This document shows, one piece after another, positions 39,886 through 48,314 of a DNA stretch of 64,000 nt. Source of the stretch: JAKLFA01 sp964450385 (GTDB lineage Bacteria; Omnitrophota; Gorgyraeia; Zapsychrales; JANLHA01); the NCBI GenBank assembly GCA_964450385.1, contig CAYVEC010000009.1:3942-67941 (forward strand), in the 5' to 3' direction. Position numbers and translations under genes: made by a program. Position 1 is the stretch's first letter. The number at the start of each line of letters is the position of its first letter. The notes beneath the pieces were generated by a model. It saw only the letters and a list, made by a program, of their open reading frames with translations. It had not been told where the DNA came from and ran no database searches.

Positions 39886-42735
39886 TTAAAAAACACTGTT
39901 CACGCGCAGCCAAAATCTAAGGTCATCTTCCGCGTCCCGGACCGGGCGGGCCGCATCAAGCTGAATCACCGCCTTTTCCAGGAACCCGAGAAGATCAACA
40001 TGAAACCTCAGCCCGATCCCAATATCTTTCTTTAACGCGGTTTCCGACATCGAATCAAACCACGCCTGGCCTGCTTCAGCAAAAATCACCCCGTCAATCC
40101 GGCGAAGCCCCACCAAACGGTCAACGGCATAGACGCTCATCTCATTGATCAGGGGATATCGGCATTCAATGACACCAAGCGCGGCATTCGCTCCCCGAAG
40201 GGACTTGCGCTCATATCCCCTGAGGCCCTCGGCACCCCCGAGCTGAAAAAGGTCCTTATCATCCGGATACCCGGCGCCGATCTTCGCCCGGAGGGCCACC
40301 GTCCCCTGCCTCATCATACGGTGATACCCATGGATGTCAACCCCGCCCCGCGAAAAATAACTTCCCGCGCCGAACACGTGCCCGGCCTGTTCGGCAACGG
40401 CTGTGAGCCGATGCCCCTCCCGGGGATCCGGATACGGGCCCGAACGATTCCGGTGAAAGGCCATCCCAACAATGGATTCGTGGTCCCGACGGTATTCAAT
40501 ATTCCGAAGGTCTGACGCACCCATGAGCCCCTCATCATATTCATCGGGCCGCTGATTGTCGACCACATACAGGGTCAAATGGTCCTGGACGTCCAACATC
40601 CCATAGGCCGCCGGCCACAGGTCCTGGCGGACATACATCTTCGTGCTGATCATATCATCAGGCCCGCCGGTAACGTCCTTGACCCGCCGCCATTCCCCGC
40701 CAACATGGGTCGGTGAGGTCCAGAAATTTTTATATTGGAACCCGACCCGTGATGTGAAGAGCTCGTTCCCGATGTCATAATCGTTGCCGGCATAAAGATA
40801 ATACTGATACGGCTTTTGCCAGCCCGCTTTTAGCCCCACCCCTTCGTTGATCTCCGGGCCGATCACGAGCTGATAGGCGTCATCCGGGACAAAGGCCGGA
40901 TGATCCCAAAGCCCTAAATACAACCAGACCGGCCTCGCCCGATTCCAGCGGGGCCACACATTGTTGACCCGGTCCTGATCAAGCGTCTTCTCATCAGGGT
41001 CCAGACGCGCCCCCCGCAGTCCGCGGGCAGCCAGGTCGATCGTCGCGGGAGACGAGCCATCCCAGATAAAACGTTCGGTGCTGCCACTGGCGCCCACAGT
41101 CTCAACCTCAACCGGCGCGACAAGGTCTCCGTGCTGCGCGATCTCGAGAACCCCTGGGGCGACCCTCCGCAGACAGGGATCATAACGACCCGAACCATAG
41201 ACCCAATTGCGAAAGAACGCATCAAGGTCCCGGCCCGAGACCTTTTCACACAGCGCCTGAAAATCCGGGATCGACCAGTTCTGATACCGATACCTCGCCA
41301 TGGCCTCGGCCAAGACAGCGCGCATCGCCGCAGACCCGATCTCGGCCTCAAGGGCCTCGATCACCCGTTCGCCCTTGCCATAAATCAGCGCGAAGATCTG
41401 GCTCGGTTCCGAATACTCATCGAGACGGCGGGCGAGCGGGCCGTCATACCCCGCGCGGAGCCCTGCTTTATACCGATAATCGCGGAATCGGCGGAAACTC
41501 GGCCGCGGCAGGAGCGGTTCGATCCCTGACAGCCATCGCGGAAACTCGAGCACCGAGGCATCCTTGCCGTAGCGCTCTTCAATATACTGAAGGGTCAAAA
41601 ACGAATTGATCCCCTCCTCGAGCCACATCTCGCGTGACGCATCGACCCCGATCATGTTGTACAGCCACTGGTGCCCGGTCTCATGCGCGATAAGAAAATC
41701 AAAATGCCGGTCAAGGATCCCCGGGAGTTTAAAGGCCCGCGTATCAATAAAAATCATATTCGCCATCTGTTCCCCGCCATAACCAAGATGGACCGCTGCC
41801 ACGGAAAACTGTTCATAGGGATACGGGGCTTGAAAGATCGCCTCATAAAAATCCATCGCCGCCTCAGCCGACGCCAACGCGTCAGCCGCGCGATCCTCGT
41901 CGCCCTCAAGATAAAACACATACAGATCCGTCTTCCCCCGCCGCACGGAGAGGTGCTGATACTCTGGACTCGCGCTAAAGGCAAACGCCCGGATCGGCAG
42001 AGACGTCGTGATGATCACGCGTTTCTGCCCGCCCGAGGTCTCCTCCCGGGAACGGACACCCGAATGCGCGACCTGATAATCTTCCGGCACGGTCAACGTC
42101 ACATCATAAGAGGCCGCGTCCGAATAAAAGGGCCGATGGAACGGATAAAATAACCCCTTGTCCCATCCGCTCGCCGCCTGAGCCGCGACGATCGGATACC
42201 AATACGCGGCACGCACGACCGACCCATGCCACCCGATCCGGCCATAGGCATGCGGGACCCGAAGCCTGAATTTGACCGTCACCTCGATCTGCGCCCCAGG
42301 AGCGACCGGCCCAGGAAGGTCAACCCGAAGGAGCGTCTGGTCCGCGCCCTCAACGGTCCACGGGACCTCATCCCCCGACGCCTCATCAACAACCGCATCA
42401 ATATAAAAATCTCCGGTGTCAAAACCCTCAGGGTACGGATCGATTTTAAAATATCCAGCGTATTGAAAGAGCAGACGCTGTTCAGCAGACGTGTAACGGC
42501 GGTTCGGATAGATATGAAAATACACGTGATCGATCGGTCCCCCTTGACGATTGACCACAACAACACGCTCAACGGCAGAGATCGTCTTGGTCACGGGGTC
42601 CCATGCAGCAGAAATATCATAGTGGTGATATGCCTCAGCGCTGACTAAACGGACAGAACCGATCAACACGGCCGCGGCCAGCGCCACGACACAGCCGGTC
42701 CGGGAGATCAGATCATTCCGTTGCCACATTCTCAT
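39886..42735 (-). CDS. M1-type metallopeptidase fused to an Omp85-like outer-membrane barrel
   Basis: A ~949-residue exported protein. After a signal peptide (TGCVVALAAAVLIGSVRLVS) comes an M1 aminopeptidase-type region: substrate loop GYGGEQMANMIF (residues ~318-330) in place of GAMEN, zinc motif HETGH (~346-350) and the third ligand glutamate in WLEEG about 18 residues later. The last ~300 residues look like a transmembrane beta barrel of the Omp85 surface-antigen type: FQLGGAEGLRGYERKSLRGA, ECRYPLINEMSVYAVDRL, alternating strands, and a C-terminal phenylalanine. The peptidase may thus be tethered at the outer membrane. The start is 42735 or nearby; it overlaps the TPR gene. Confidence 0.8.
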   Translation of the reverse strand: MRMWQRNDLISRTGCVVALAAAVLIGSVRLVSAEAYHHYDISAAWDPVTKTISAVERVVVVNRQGGPIDHVYFHIYPNRRYTSAEQRLLFQYAGYFKIDPYPEGFDTGDFYIDAVVDEASGDEVPWTVEGADQTLLRVDLPGPVAPGAQIEVTVKFRLRVPHAYGRIGWHGSVVRAAYWYPIVAAQAASGWDKGLFYPFHRPFYSDAASYDVTLTVPEDYQVAHSGVRSREETSGGQKRVIITTSLPIRAFAFSASPEYQHLSVRRGKTDLYVFYLEGDEDRAADALASAEAAMDFYEAIFQAPYPYEQFSVAAVHLGYGGEQMANMIFIDTRAFKLPGILDRHFDFLIAHETGHQWLYNMIGVDASREMWLEEGINSFLTLQYIEERYGKDASVLEFPRWLSGIEPLLPRPSFRRFRDYRYKAGLRAGYDGPLARRLDEYSEPSQIFALIYGKGERVIEALEAEIGSAAMRAVLAEAMARYRYQNWSIPDFQALCEKVSGRDLDAFFRNWVYGSGRYDPCLRRVAPGVLEIAQHGDLVAPVEVETVGASGSTERFIWDGSSPATIDLAARGLRGARLDPDEKTLDQDRVNNVWPRWNRARPVWLYLGLWDHPAFVPDDAYQLVIGPEINEGVGLKAGWQKPYQYYLYAGNDYDIGNELFTSRVGFQYKNFWTSPTHVGGEWRRVKDVTGGPDDMISTKMYVRQDLWPAAYGMLDVQDHLTLYVVDNQRPDEYDEGLMGASDLRNIEYRRDHESIVGMAFHRNRSGPYPDPREGHRLTAVAEQAGHVFGAGSYFSRGGVDIHGYHRMMRQGTVALRAKIGAGYPDDKDLFQLGGAEGLRGYERKSLRGANAALGVIECRYPLINEMSVYAVDRLVGLRRIDGVIFAEAGQAWFDSMSETALKKDIGIGLRFHVDLLGFLEKAVIQLDAARPVRDAEDDLRFWLRVNSVF

Positions 42736-43123
42736 GCGACATCGGGCCCTGCGGCTGACGGAGTTTGGAGAGATATTCACGAAAACGCCTATCGGCTAAG
42801 AGATTCGTCAAATCGCGGTCCTGGAGCAGGAACTCAAAATCCTGATACCCTTTCTCGATCGCCATCTGCATCGCCTCAAAGGCCTGGTCCGTTTTCTTCA
42901 ACAAGGCGTAACTGCAGGCAAGATTATAGAGGACGACCGGATCGTCGGGATAGAGCGAAGCGAGACGCTGATCGATGATAAGCCCGTCCTCAAACCGGCC
43001 GGCCTTGGTATATGTATCACCAAGCGCGGAGAGGGCCTCACGGAATTGCGGCCGATTCCGGACGACTCCTTCGAAAAAACCGATCTCGAATTCAAGATCC
43101 CTCGTAACTTTTTTTGCCATCAC
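42713..43123 (-). CDS. Short TPR protein
   Basis: A 136-residue protein with about two TPR units (REALSALGDTYTKAGRFEDG; DDPVVLYNLACSYALLKKTD) and a C-terminal helix LLADRRFREYLSKL. No signal peptide, so probably cytoplasmic. It lies between the aminotransferase and the M1-barrel gene, overlapping the latter. Confidence 0.75.
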   Translation of the reverse strand: MMAKKVTRDLEFEIGFFEGVVRNRPQFREALSALGDTYTKAGRFEDGLIIDQRLASLYPDDPVVLYNLACSYALLKKTDQAFEAMQMAIEKGYQDFEFLLQDRDLTNLLADRRFREYLSKLRQPQGPMSHENVATE

Positions 43124-43143
43124 CCTCTCCGTTCCGGCGCCCC

Positions 43144-44304
43144 TCAGGACTCGGACAGATATTCCTTGATGCGCCGCACGGCCTCTTTTAAATTCTCATA
43201 GCTCGTCGCGTACGCCATCCGGACATAATGCTCCAGGCCCTGGCCAAAGGCCGTGCCCGGAACGATCGCCACCTTTTTCTTATTTAATAAATCCTGCGCA
43301 AACGTCAGCGCGTCTTTCCCCGTGGATTCGATCGAAGGAAACACATAAAAAGCCCCTTGCGGAAGGTGACACGACAACCCCATCTCGTTTAAGGCGTCAA
43401 CCATAAAACGCCGACGGCGCATATATTCCCTGCGCATCTCCTGGACCGCCTTGGCCCCTCGGTGCATCGCCTCAACCGCCGCCATCTGACCCGTGATCGG
43501 CGCACACATGATCGTATACTGATGGATCTTGGTCATGGCGGCAACGATATCTTTCGGGCCGCAGACCCAGCCGATCCGAGATCCGGTCATCGCATACCCC
43601 TTAGAAAATCCGTTCAAATAGATCGTCCGTTCTTTCATCCCCGGCAGGGTGACAAGAGGAACATGATCAAAATCAAATGACAGCTCATCATAGACCTCAT
43701 CGCTGATCACAAGAAGATCGTGCTGCTTAATCACCTTGATCAAAGCCATGAGCTCCCGGCGGGTATAGGACGCCCCTGTCGGATTACACGGATAATTGAT
43801 CAGGATCGCCTTGATCCCGCCTCCACGGCAGGCCTCATCGATCTGCTCAGGCTGCAGACGAAATCCATGAGCCATCGACGTTCGAATAACGACAGGCGCC
43901 CCTCCGGCAAGCGTCGCCATGGGCGCGTACGAAACATAGCAGGGTTCCGCGATTAGGACCTTTTCGCCAGGATTGAGAATAGCCCGCATCGCGAGATCAA
44001 TCCCTTCGCTCACCCCCACGGTGATCAGCATCTGCTCTTCGACGTCATAGGTCACCCCATACCGATGCTTGAGAAAAGCCGCGATCTCCCGCCTGAGCTC
44101 GATGAGCCCTTTGTTGGAGGTGTAGGAGGTGTAGCCCTGTTCCAAGGAAAAGATCGCCTTCTCCCGGATATGCCACGGGGTGACAAAGTCAGGCTCGCCG
44201 ACCCCAAGGGAGACGACGTCCTTCATCCCCAAGACCAGGTCAAAAAATTTTCTAATGCCTGAGGGCGGCAGATCCCTCACGACACGTGAGATGCGTTCAG
44301 TCAT
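43144..44304 (-). CDS. Class I/II PLP aminotransferase (AspC/MetC-like fold I)
   Basis: A 386-residue fold-type I aminotransferase. LGVGEPDFVTPWHIREKA, the substrate-binding NYPCNPTGASYTRRELMALI, SDEVYDEL, and the PLP lysine in NGFSKGYAMTGSRIGW are all present. This subgroup covers aspartate, aromatic and N-succinyldiaminopimelate-like transaminases; specificity cannot be told by eye. The Lrp-type regulator gene lies 12 bp upstream, a common pairing that suggests amino-acid-responsive control. Confidence 0.92.
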   Translation of the reverse strand: MTERISRVVRDLPPSGIRKFFDLVLGMKDVVSLGVGEPDFVTPWHIREKAIFSLEQGYTSYTSNKGLIELRREIAAFLKHRYGVTYDVEEQMLITVGVSEGIDLAMRAILNPGEKVLIAEPCYVSYAPMATLAGGAPVVIRTSMAHGFRLQPEQIDEACRGGGIKAILINYPCNPTGASYTRRELMALIKVIKQHDLLVISDEVYDELSFDFDHVPLVTLPGMKERTIYLNGFSKGYAMTGSRIGWVCGPKDIVAAMTKIHQYTIMCAPITGQMAAVEAMHRGAKAVQEMRREYMRRRRFMVDALNEMGLSCHLPQGAFYVFPSIESTGKDALTFAQDLLNKKKVAIVPGTAFGQGLEHYVRMAYATSYENLKEAVRRIKEYLSES

Positions 44305-44316
44305 AGACGTCCTTTA

Positions 44317-44802
44317 TTACAACGAAATATTCAATCGGCGCTGCCGATCGCGCCTAACGAAAATGTGCCCATCCTCTTTGTATTTCTTTAACAGAAAATG
44401 CGTCGTCGTGCTCCGCACATTCGGCATCGGCGACAGCTTGGATGCCACAAAATCAGCGACGGTTTGGATCGACTCACCCTCGATGATCACAAGCAGGTCA
44501 TACGCCCCCGAAACAAGATAGCACGTCGTCACTTCCGGAAAACTATAGACCCGCTCAGCGACATAATCGAAACCGACATCCTTCTGCGGCGTGATGCTCA
44601 CCTCGATCAGGGCCAAAACAAAAGGCGCGGCGTCCTTTAATAAGGACCGGTTGATCAGTGTTTTGTATTTGGCGATCGTCCCGTTCTTCTCATAATTCTT
44701 GATCGCCTTCTTGACCCCGGCGACATCGCGGCCCGTCATCTTCGCGATCTCCTCCGGCGTGGTCCGAGCGTCACGGATCAAAATCTCCAAGATCTCATCC
44801 AT
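44317..44802 (-). CDS. Lrp/AsnC-family transcriptional regulator
   Basis: A 161-residue regulator: N-terminal winged helix-turn-helix (TPEEIAKMTGRDVAGVKKAI, residues ~16-35) and C-terminal RAM ligand domain (TTCYLVSGAYDLLVIIEGES). It probably senses an amino acid and controls the adjoining aminotransferase operon. AGGAGGAG precedes ATG 44802. The 150 bp upstream to 44951 contain no gene or clear promoter I can name. Confidence 0.9.
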   Translation of the reverse strand: MDEILEILIRDARTTPEEIAKMTGRDVAGVKKAIKNYEKNGTIAKYKTLINRSLLKDAAPFVLALIEVSITPQKDVGFDYVAERVYSFPEVTTCYLVSGAYDLLVIIEGESIQTVADFVASKLSPMPNVRSTTTHFLLKKYKEDGHIFVRRDRQRRLNISL

Positions 44803-44951
44803 ACCCCTCTCCTCCTATGAAAAATTTCGTCCGGGCCGCCCTCATCAGCGGCCACCCATGATCAAATCCCCTATGCCGTCATCCGATCGACACGGCAGCT
44901 GAACACCCGTTATCCCCAGGGAAACCGTCGGCCCAAACCCATGGAAGGCTA

Positions 44952-45938
44952 TTATAAGAGCTCGTCGATCCGGCTGCGCAGCTGCTGATTCTCTTTGTCC
45001 AGGCGCATGATCTCGTCCATCATCTGACGCTTCTTCTGAACAACCCCGCTCGTCTCCTGAACAGAGATCTTGATCGCCTCAAGCTCAGCCTCAAGCTTCG
45101 CCACCTGGGCCTCCAGGGCCCGCTGCTCCTGAACAATATCATCGGGAACAACCTCAGCGGACGCCGCCAAAGAATCCCGCTCTTTACTTAATACCTCATT
45201 CCTCCGGAGCTGCTGGGCCTTTTGCTGTTCGAGACGCGCGATTTGGGCCTCAAGCTCCTTGTTTTTCGCAGCGACCGATTCAGCCTCTTTGACCAGGTTT
45301 CGATTATCCGCCTTCATCGTATTGATCTTGGCGTCCAGCTCCTGCTCTTTCTGCTGATAGCCCTTCAGTTCTTTTTTAAGCTGATCGATCTCGTCATCCT
45401 GACCGCGCTCAAGTTCCTGACGGGAAATGTCCTGCAATTTCAATTCAAGGGAGAGCTCGCGCTTCTGGACCTCAAGCTCTGACAACTGCGTCTGCCAGAG
45501 TTCGGTCTTCTTCTTCTCGCTCTCGAGCTGCTGGATCATCCGCAGCTTTTCATTCTCAAGATCCCCGACCGTCTTTCGCGCCTGCTCAATATCCGCCTTG
45601 ATCTTATCGATCACCTGGAGCTGGTCCTGACGGAACGTCTCCATCTTTTTATTCTCGCGCTCCTGAAGGTCCAGTTCATCCTTGACCTTCATCACATCTG
45701 TTTGGATCCCGCTCAGCTGTTCACGGAGCAATTGATATTCGGTGTTGAGCCGTTTGTTTTCTTCAAGCAGGTGACTAGTCTCAGCCTTGGCCTCATCGAT
45801 CGCGGTCTGCCATTCAGTAAAACTCAAAGACTTTACTTCTGAAGGGGTTATGTCGCTCATCGCAGGCGCGGCCGAGACCGCCTGGGCAAGCCCGAGGAAC
45901 AACACCGCCATAAAGACCCATGAGATTGTATGTTTCAT
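44952..45938 (-). CDS. Exported coiled-coil protein
   Basis: A 328-residue protein with a signal peptide (MKHTISWVFMAVLFLGLAQA) and an almost entirely heptad-rich, Glu/Lys/Gln-rich mature part (residues ~40-328), so a long periplasmic coiled coil. ATG 45938 sits seven bases after a perfect -10 box, so the mRNA may be leaderless. An alternative in-frame ATG lies at 45947, inside the promoter and so unlikely. No family recognised; it resembles the coiled-coil protein at 18.2 kb in design, not in sequence. Confidence 0.75.
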   Translation of the reverse strand: MKHTISWVFMAVLFLGLAQAVSAAPAMSDITPSEVKSLSFTEWQTAIDEAKAETSHLLEENKRLNTEYQLLREQLSGIQTDVMKVKDELDLQERENKKMETFRQDQLQVIDKIKADIEQARKTVGDLENEKLRMIQQLESEKKKTELWQTQLSELEVQKRELSLELKLQDISRQELERGQDDEIDQLKKELKGYQQKEQELDAKINTMKADNRNLVKEAESVAAKNKELEAQIARLEQQKAQQLRRNEVLSKERDSLAASAEVVPDDIVQEQRALEAQVAKLEAELEAIKISVQETSGVVQKKRQMMDEIMRLDKENQQLRSRIDELL

Positions 45939-45945
45939 AGGCCTC

Positions 45946-45974
45946 ATTATAATAATAGATACGGCGGCTGGCAA
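45946..45974 (-). promoter_or_regulatory. Promoter giving a probable leaderless mRNA (coiled-coil gene)
   Basis: Minus strand TTGCCA (45974-45969), 17-nt spacer, TATAAT (45951-45946), then exactly seven bases to the A of ATG 45938, the normal distance to a transcription start. The promoter lies within the 3' end of no other gene; the upstream gene stops at 45983. Confidence 0.7.
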
Positions 45975-45982
45975 ATGGAAAC

Positions 45983-47434
45983 TTAAGAATTTCGCCGAGA
46001 AGGACCCGTCTTTTTCGTCACGGTATAGACCGGGACCCGGACGGAAGGCCGGAACGATTCCTTGGCGCGCCTGAGGTCCGGATCGTCCATGTCATCCATC
46101 GTGTTCACCGTGTCATAGGCGGCCCAGCACGGGTCCTGACAAAACTGACGAAAAATATACGTGGCCAATTCCGGGAAATCCGGGTCCGCGACCTCCAGCA
46201 TGACACAGAATGTCCGTTCGGTCAGCGGATAACCGGCCGTATACGCCCTGACCACGCCGTCCACAGTCACGACCGCGGCGATCACGCCGAGGGCCTCGGC
46301 TGAGGCCAGGACATTCGCGTGGACCCCCCGATTCTCCCCGATCATCGCGGTAAGATCATCACGCCGCGGCGCCCCGGCCTTTCGCGCCGCCCAGCGCGCA
46401 TAGACCTCGCAGCACCCCCCGAAATGCTCCGGTCGATAACGCTCATAACGCGGGGCGTAGCGCGAGACGGCCTGATTATACTCCCCCCGACGGGATTTAT
46501 AGGCACCCCCTTCAAGGGCGGCAATATCCGCGCGCCGGTAACAATACTCTTCACCCTTCTTGTAGATCTCAAAATCCTCGGCTGGGAACAGGGGACGGTG
46601 CGCCTCGGTGACGTGTTCCACCCGCGAAAACTGCGGCGCGGCGTTCACACGGTCCATCTTCTCAAAACACGCCTCAACGGTCTCGCGGTCAGCCCCATCT
46701 CCGAGCGGGGGAAAATACAAAAACGTCCCCAGCTCAGAATGGGCAAAGACACACGTGCTCCCCCGGATCCGTTCGACCTGAAAACCGAAGAAATCCTCCC
46801 ACGCCGCCATCCCGGCAAACGAATACGCCGACACCTCCCGGGCCTCCTGCCCAAGGGCATCCGTACAGGGACCTCGAAGACTCAGTACCGACGAGGCGGT
46901 CCCAGGAGGCACGACGCCAGGGAACGGCTGAATGTAAACCAGCTCATCGTCAAAGGCGCTGTAATCATGGAACAGCCCTGGATTCCGGCGGATGAATTTT
47001 GTGACCTCGAGCGAGGAGAGATCGCGGATGAGCTCCTCGCAATATGCATTCATGGGCCGTGTGCCCCAGTGTTCCTGAACATACGGACAGCTCAGATGCG
47101 CCGCGAGCCACCCCGCCCCCTCATGCCAGGCAAAGACAAACGGGTACAGAGCGCATTCAAAGGGCCGGACCGGATAGACGCCGCAGGTGTTATCCCCGTC
47201 GCAGAGATGGAGACAGCGGAACCCCTCGCCCGACGCCTCGGTCTTGAGGAACCCCGCCGGGTCGATCTGCGCCCGCGGGGCCTGCGATGCCCCGCCGGTG
47301 TCAAGATTCGGCTTTTCTTCCTGGGCCACAAAGGGCCGCCAGAGACCTCCCGGATCCGGGAACCGGCAGCACCCCTTACAGGCGATACAGACCTCTGACG
47401 GAACAAGTTTTTTAAAGGCAGTGTTTAAATTCAT
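45983..47434 (-). CDS. YkgJ-type cysteine-cluster domain fused to a DUF2156-like domain
   Basis: A 483-residue protein. The N-terminal ~110 residues carry the YkgJ Zn/Fe-chelating cluster: CIACKGCCRFPD and CGVYPVRPFECALYPF, plus CLHLCDGDNTC. The rest resembles DUF2156 (GNAT-like, as in the catalytic part of lysyl-phosphatidylglycerol synthases): YCYRRADIAALEGGAYKSRR with GEYN, a GVIAAVV strand and the terminal WAAYDTVNTMDDMDDPDLRR-AKESFRPS. Function unknown; an acyl or aminoacyl transfer linked to a metal site is possible. Start ATG 47434 or GTG 47446. It follows yjbQ copy 2. Confidence 0.7.
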   Translation of the reverse strand: MNLNTAFKKLVPSEVCIACKGCCRFPDPGGLWRPFVAQEEKPNLDTGGASQAPRAQIDPAGFLKTEASGEGFRCLHLCDGDNTCGVYPVRPFECALYPFVFAWHEGAGWLAAHLSCPYVQEHWGTRPMNAYCEELIRDLSSLEVTKFIRRNPGLFHDYSAFDDELVYIQPFPGVVPPGTASSVLSLRGPCTDALGQEAREVSAYSFAGMAAWEDFFGFQVERIRGSTCVFAHSELGTFLYFPPLGDGADRETVEACFEKMDRVNAAPQFSRVEHVTEAHRPLFPAEDFEIYKKGEEYCYRRADIAALEGGAYKSRRGEYNQAVSRYAPRYERYRPEHFGGCCEVYARWAARKAGAPRRDDLTAMIGENRGVHANVLASAEALGVIAAVVTVDGVVRAYTAGYPLTERTFCVMLEVADPDFPELATYIFRQFCQDPCWAAYDTVNTMDDMDDPDLRRAKESFRPSVRVPVYTVTKKTGPSRRNS

Positions 47435-47847
47435 TCTCCGAGACACTGAATGACAAGGTCGCGCTCGCGCGGTCGGTTATCAAAATCGATAAAAATGATC
47501 TGCTGCCAGGTGCCGAGGACCAACCGCCTCGCCGAGAACGGGATCGTGACCGACGGGCCGATGATCGAGGCGCGCAGATGGGCATGACCGTTGCCGTCGC
47601 CCCACGCCTGATCGTGATGATACGCCCACCGAGGAATGAGCCGGTCCATGACCTCCGCGATATCCGCGACAAGCCCGGGCTCAAACTCGCAGGTCGTGAC
47701 CGCGGCCGTTGAACCGACCGCGCTCACCGTGACAATCCCGTCCCTGAACCCGGCCTTCATCACGGCCGCGGACACGGCCGTCGTCACATCAACGACTTCG
47801 GCATCGCCGCGTGTGGATATCGTCATCCGCTCTGTCACAACCGGCAT
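47431..47847 (-). CDS. YjbQ/UPF0047 family protein (copy 2)
   Basis: A 138-residue UPF0047 member: VTVSAVGSTAAVTTCEFEPG, HHDQAWGDGNGHAHLRASII and LGTWQQIIFIDFDNRPRERD line up with the conserved blocks of the first copy, but with low identity, so an ancient paralogue or separately acquired. GGAGGGGGAAGG precedes ATG 47847. It overlaps the YkgJ-DUF2156 gene. Confidence 0.88.
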   Translation of the reverse strand: MPVVTERMTISTRGDAEVVDVTTAVSAAVMKAGFRDGIVTVSAVGSTAAVTTCEFEPGLVADIAEVMDRLIPRWAYHHDQAWGDGNGHAHLRASIIGPSVTIPFSARRLVLGTWQQIIFIDFDNRPRERDLVIQCLGE

Positions 47848-47880
47848 GCCTTCCCCCTCCCAGATCCCTTTCCCTCCGGC

Positions 47881-48201
47881 TTAACGCACCCGGGCGCCGA
47901 GCGGGACCTCGCCGTCGGGAACAAGTACGACTGGTCCCCGATCACCCGATGCCGCAAGGAGCATGCCCTGCGATTCCTGGCCCCGGATCACCGCCGGTTC
48001 GAGATTATTAATCACAATAATGCGTTTGCCTACGAGGTCCTCGGGCCGATAGCTCAGGCGGATCCCAGCGACGAGCTGTTTAATCCCGCTCCCGGTATCG
48101 ATCTTGAGCACATACAATTTGTCCGCGTTCGGATGATCCTGAACCTCAACAATCTGTGCCACGATCAATTCGAGCGCCCCAAAATCCTGAATCGTCACCA
48201 T
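47881..48201 (-). CDS. Stand-alone tRNA-binding domain (MetG C-terminal/CsaA-like)
   Basis: A 106-residue OB-fold protein like the C-terminal tRNA-binding domain of methionyl-tRNA synthetase: LIVAQIVEVQDHPNADKLYV, GIKQLVAGIRLSYRPEDLVG, VINNLEPAVIRGQESQGMLL. It may be a dimerising tRNA-binding partner of a MetRS lacking this domain (metG is not in the window) or a CsaA-type protein. First gene of a unit with yjbQ and YkgJ-DUF2156. Confidence 0.88.
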   Translation of the reverse strand: MVTIQDFGALELIVAQIVEVQDHPNADKLYVLKIDTGSGIKQLVAGIRLSYRPEDLVGKRIIVINNLEPAVIRGQESQGMLLAASGDRGPVVLVPDGEVPLGARVR

Positions 48202-48242
48202 CCCCGGCTCCTGTCCGTTGTCATCAATAAAAGAACGGCCCT

Positions 48243-48271
48243 ATTGTAACACAGCGCCCGATGATTACCAA
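48243..48271 (-). promoter_or_regulatory. Promoter of the tRNA-binding protein unit
   Basis: Minus strand TTGGTA (48271-48266), 17-nt spacer, TACAAT (48248-48243). The leader is ~35 nt. It is back to back with the plus-strand promoter at 48281-48308. Confidence 0.6.
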
Positions 48272-48280
48272 ATCCCGCTC

Positions 48281-48308
48281 TTGAAAAAGCCGCGGTTGCC
48301 ATTATAAT
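48281..48308 (+). promoter_or_regulatory. Promoter giving a probable leaderless mRNA (GT-C gene)
   Basis: TTGAAA (48281-48286), 16-nt spacer, TATAAT (48303-48308), then six bases to ATG 48315. No ribosome binding site can fit, so transcription probably starts at or next to the ATG. Confidence 0.7.
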
Positions 48309-48314
48309 GACGCT

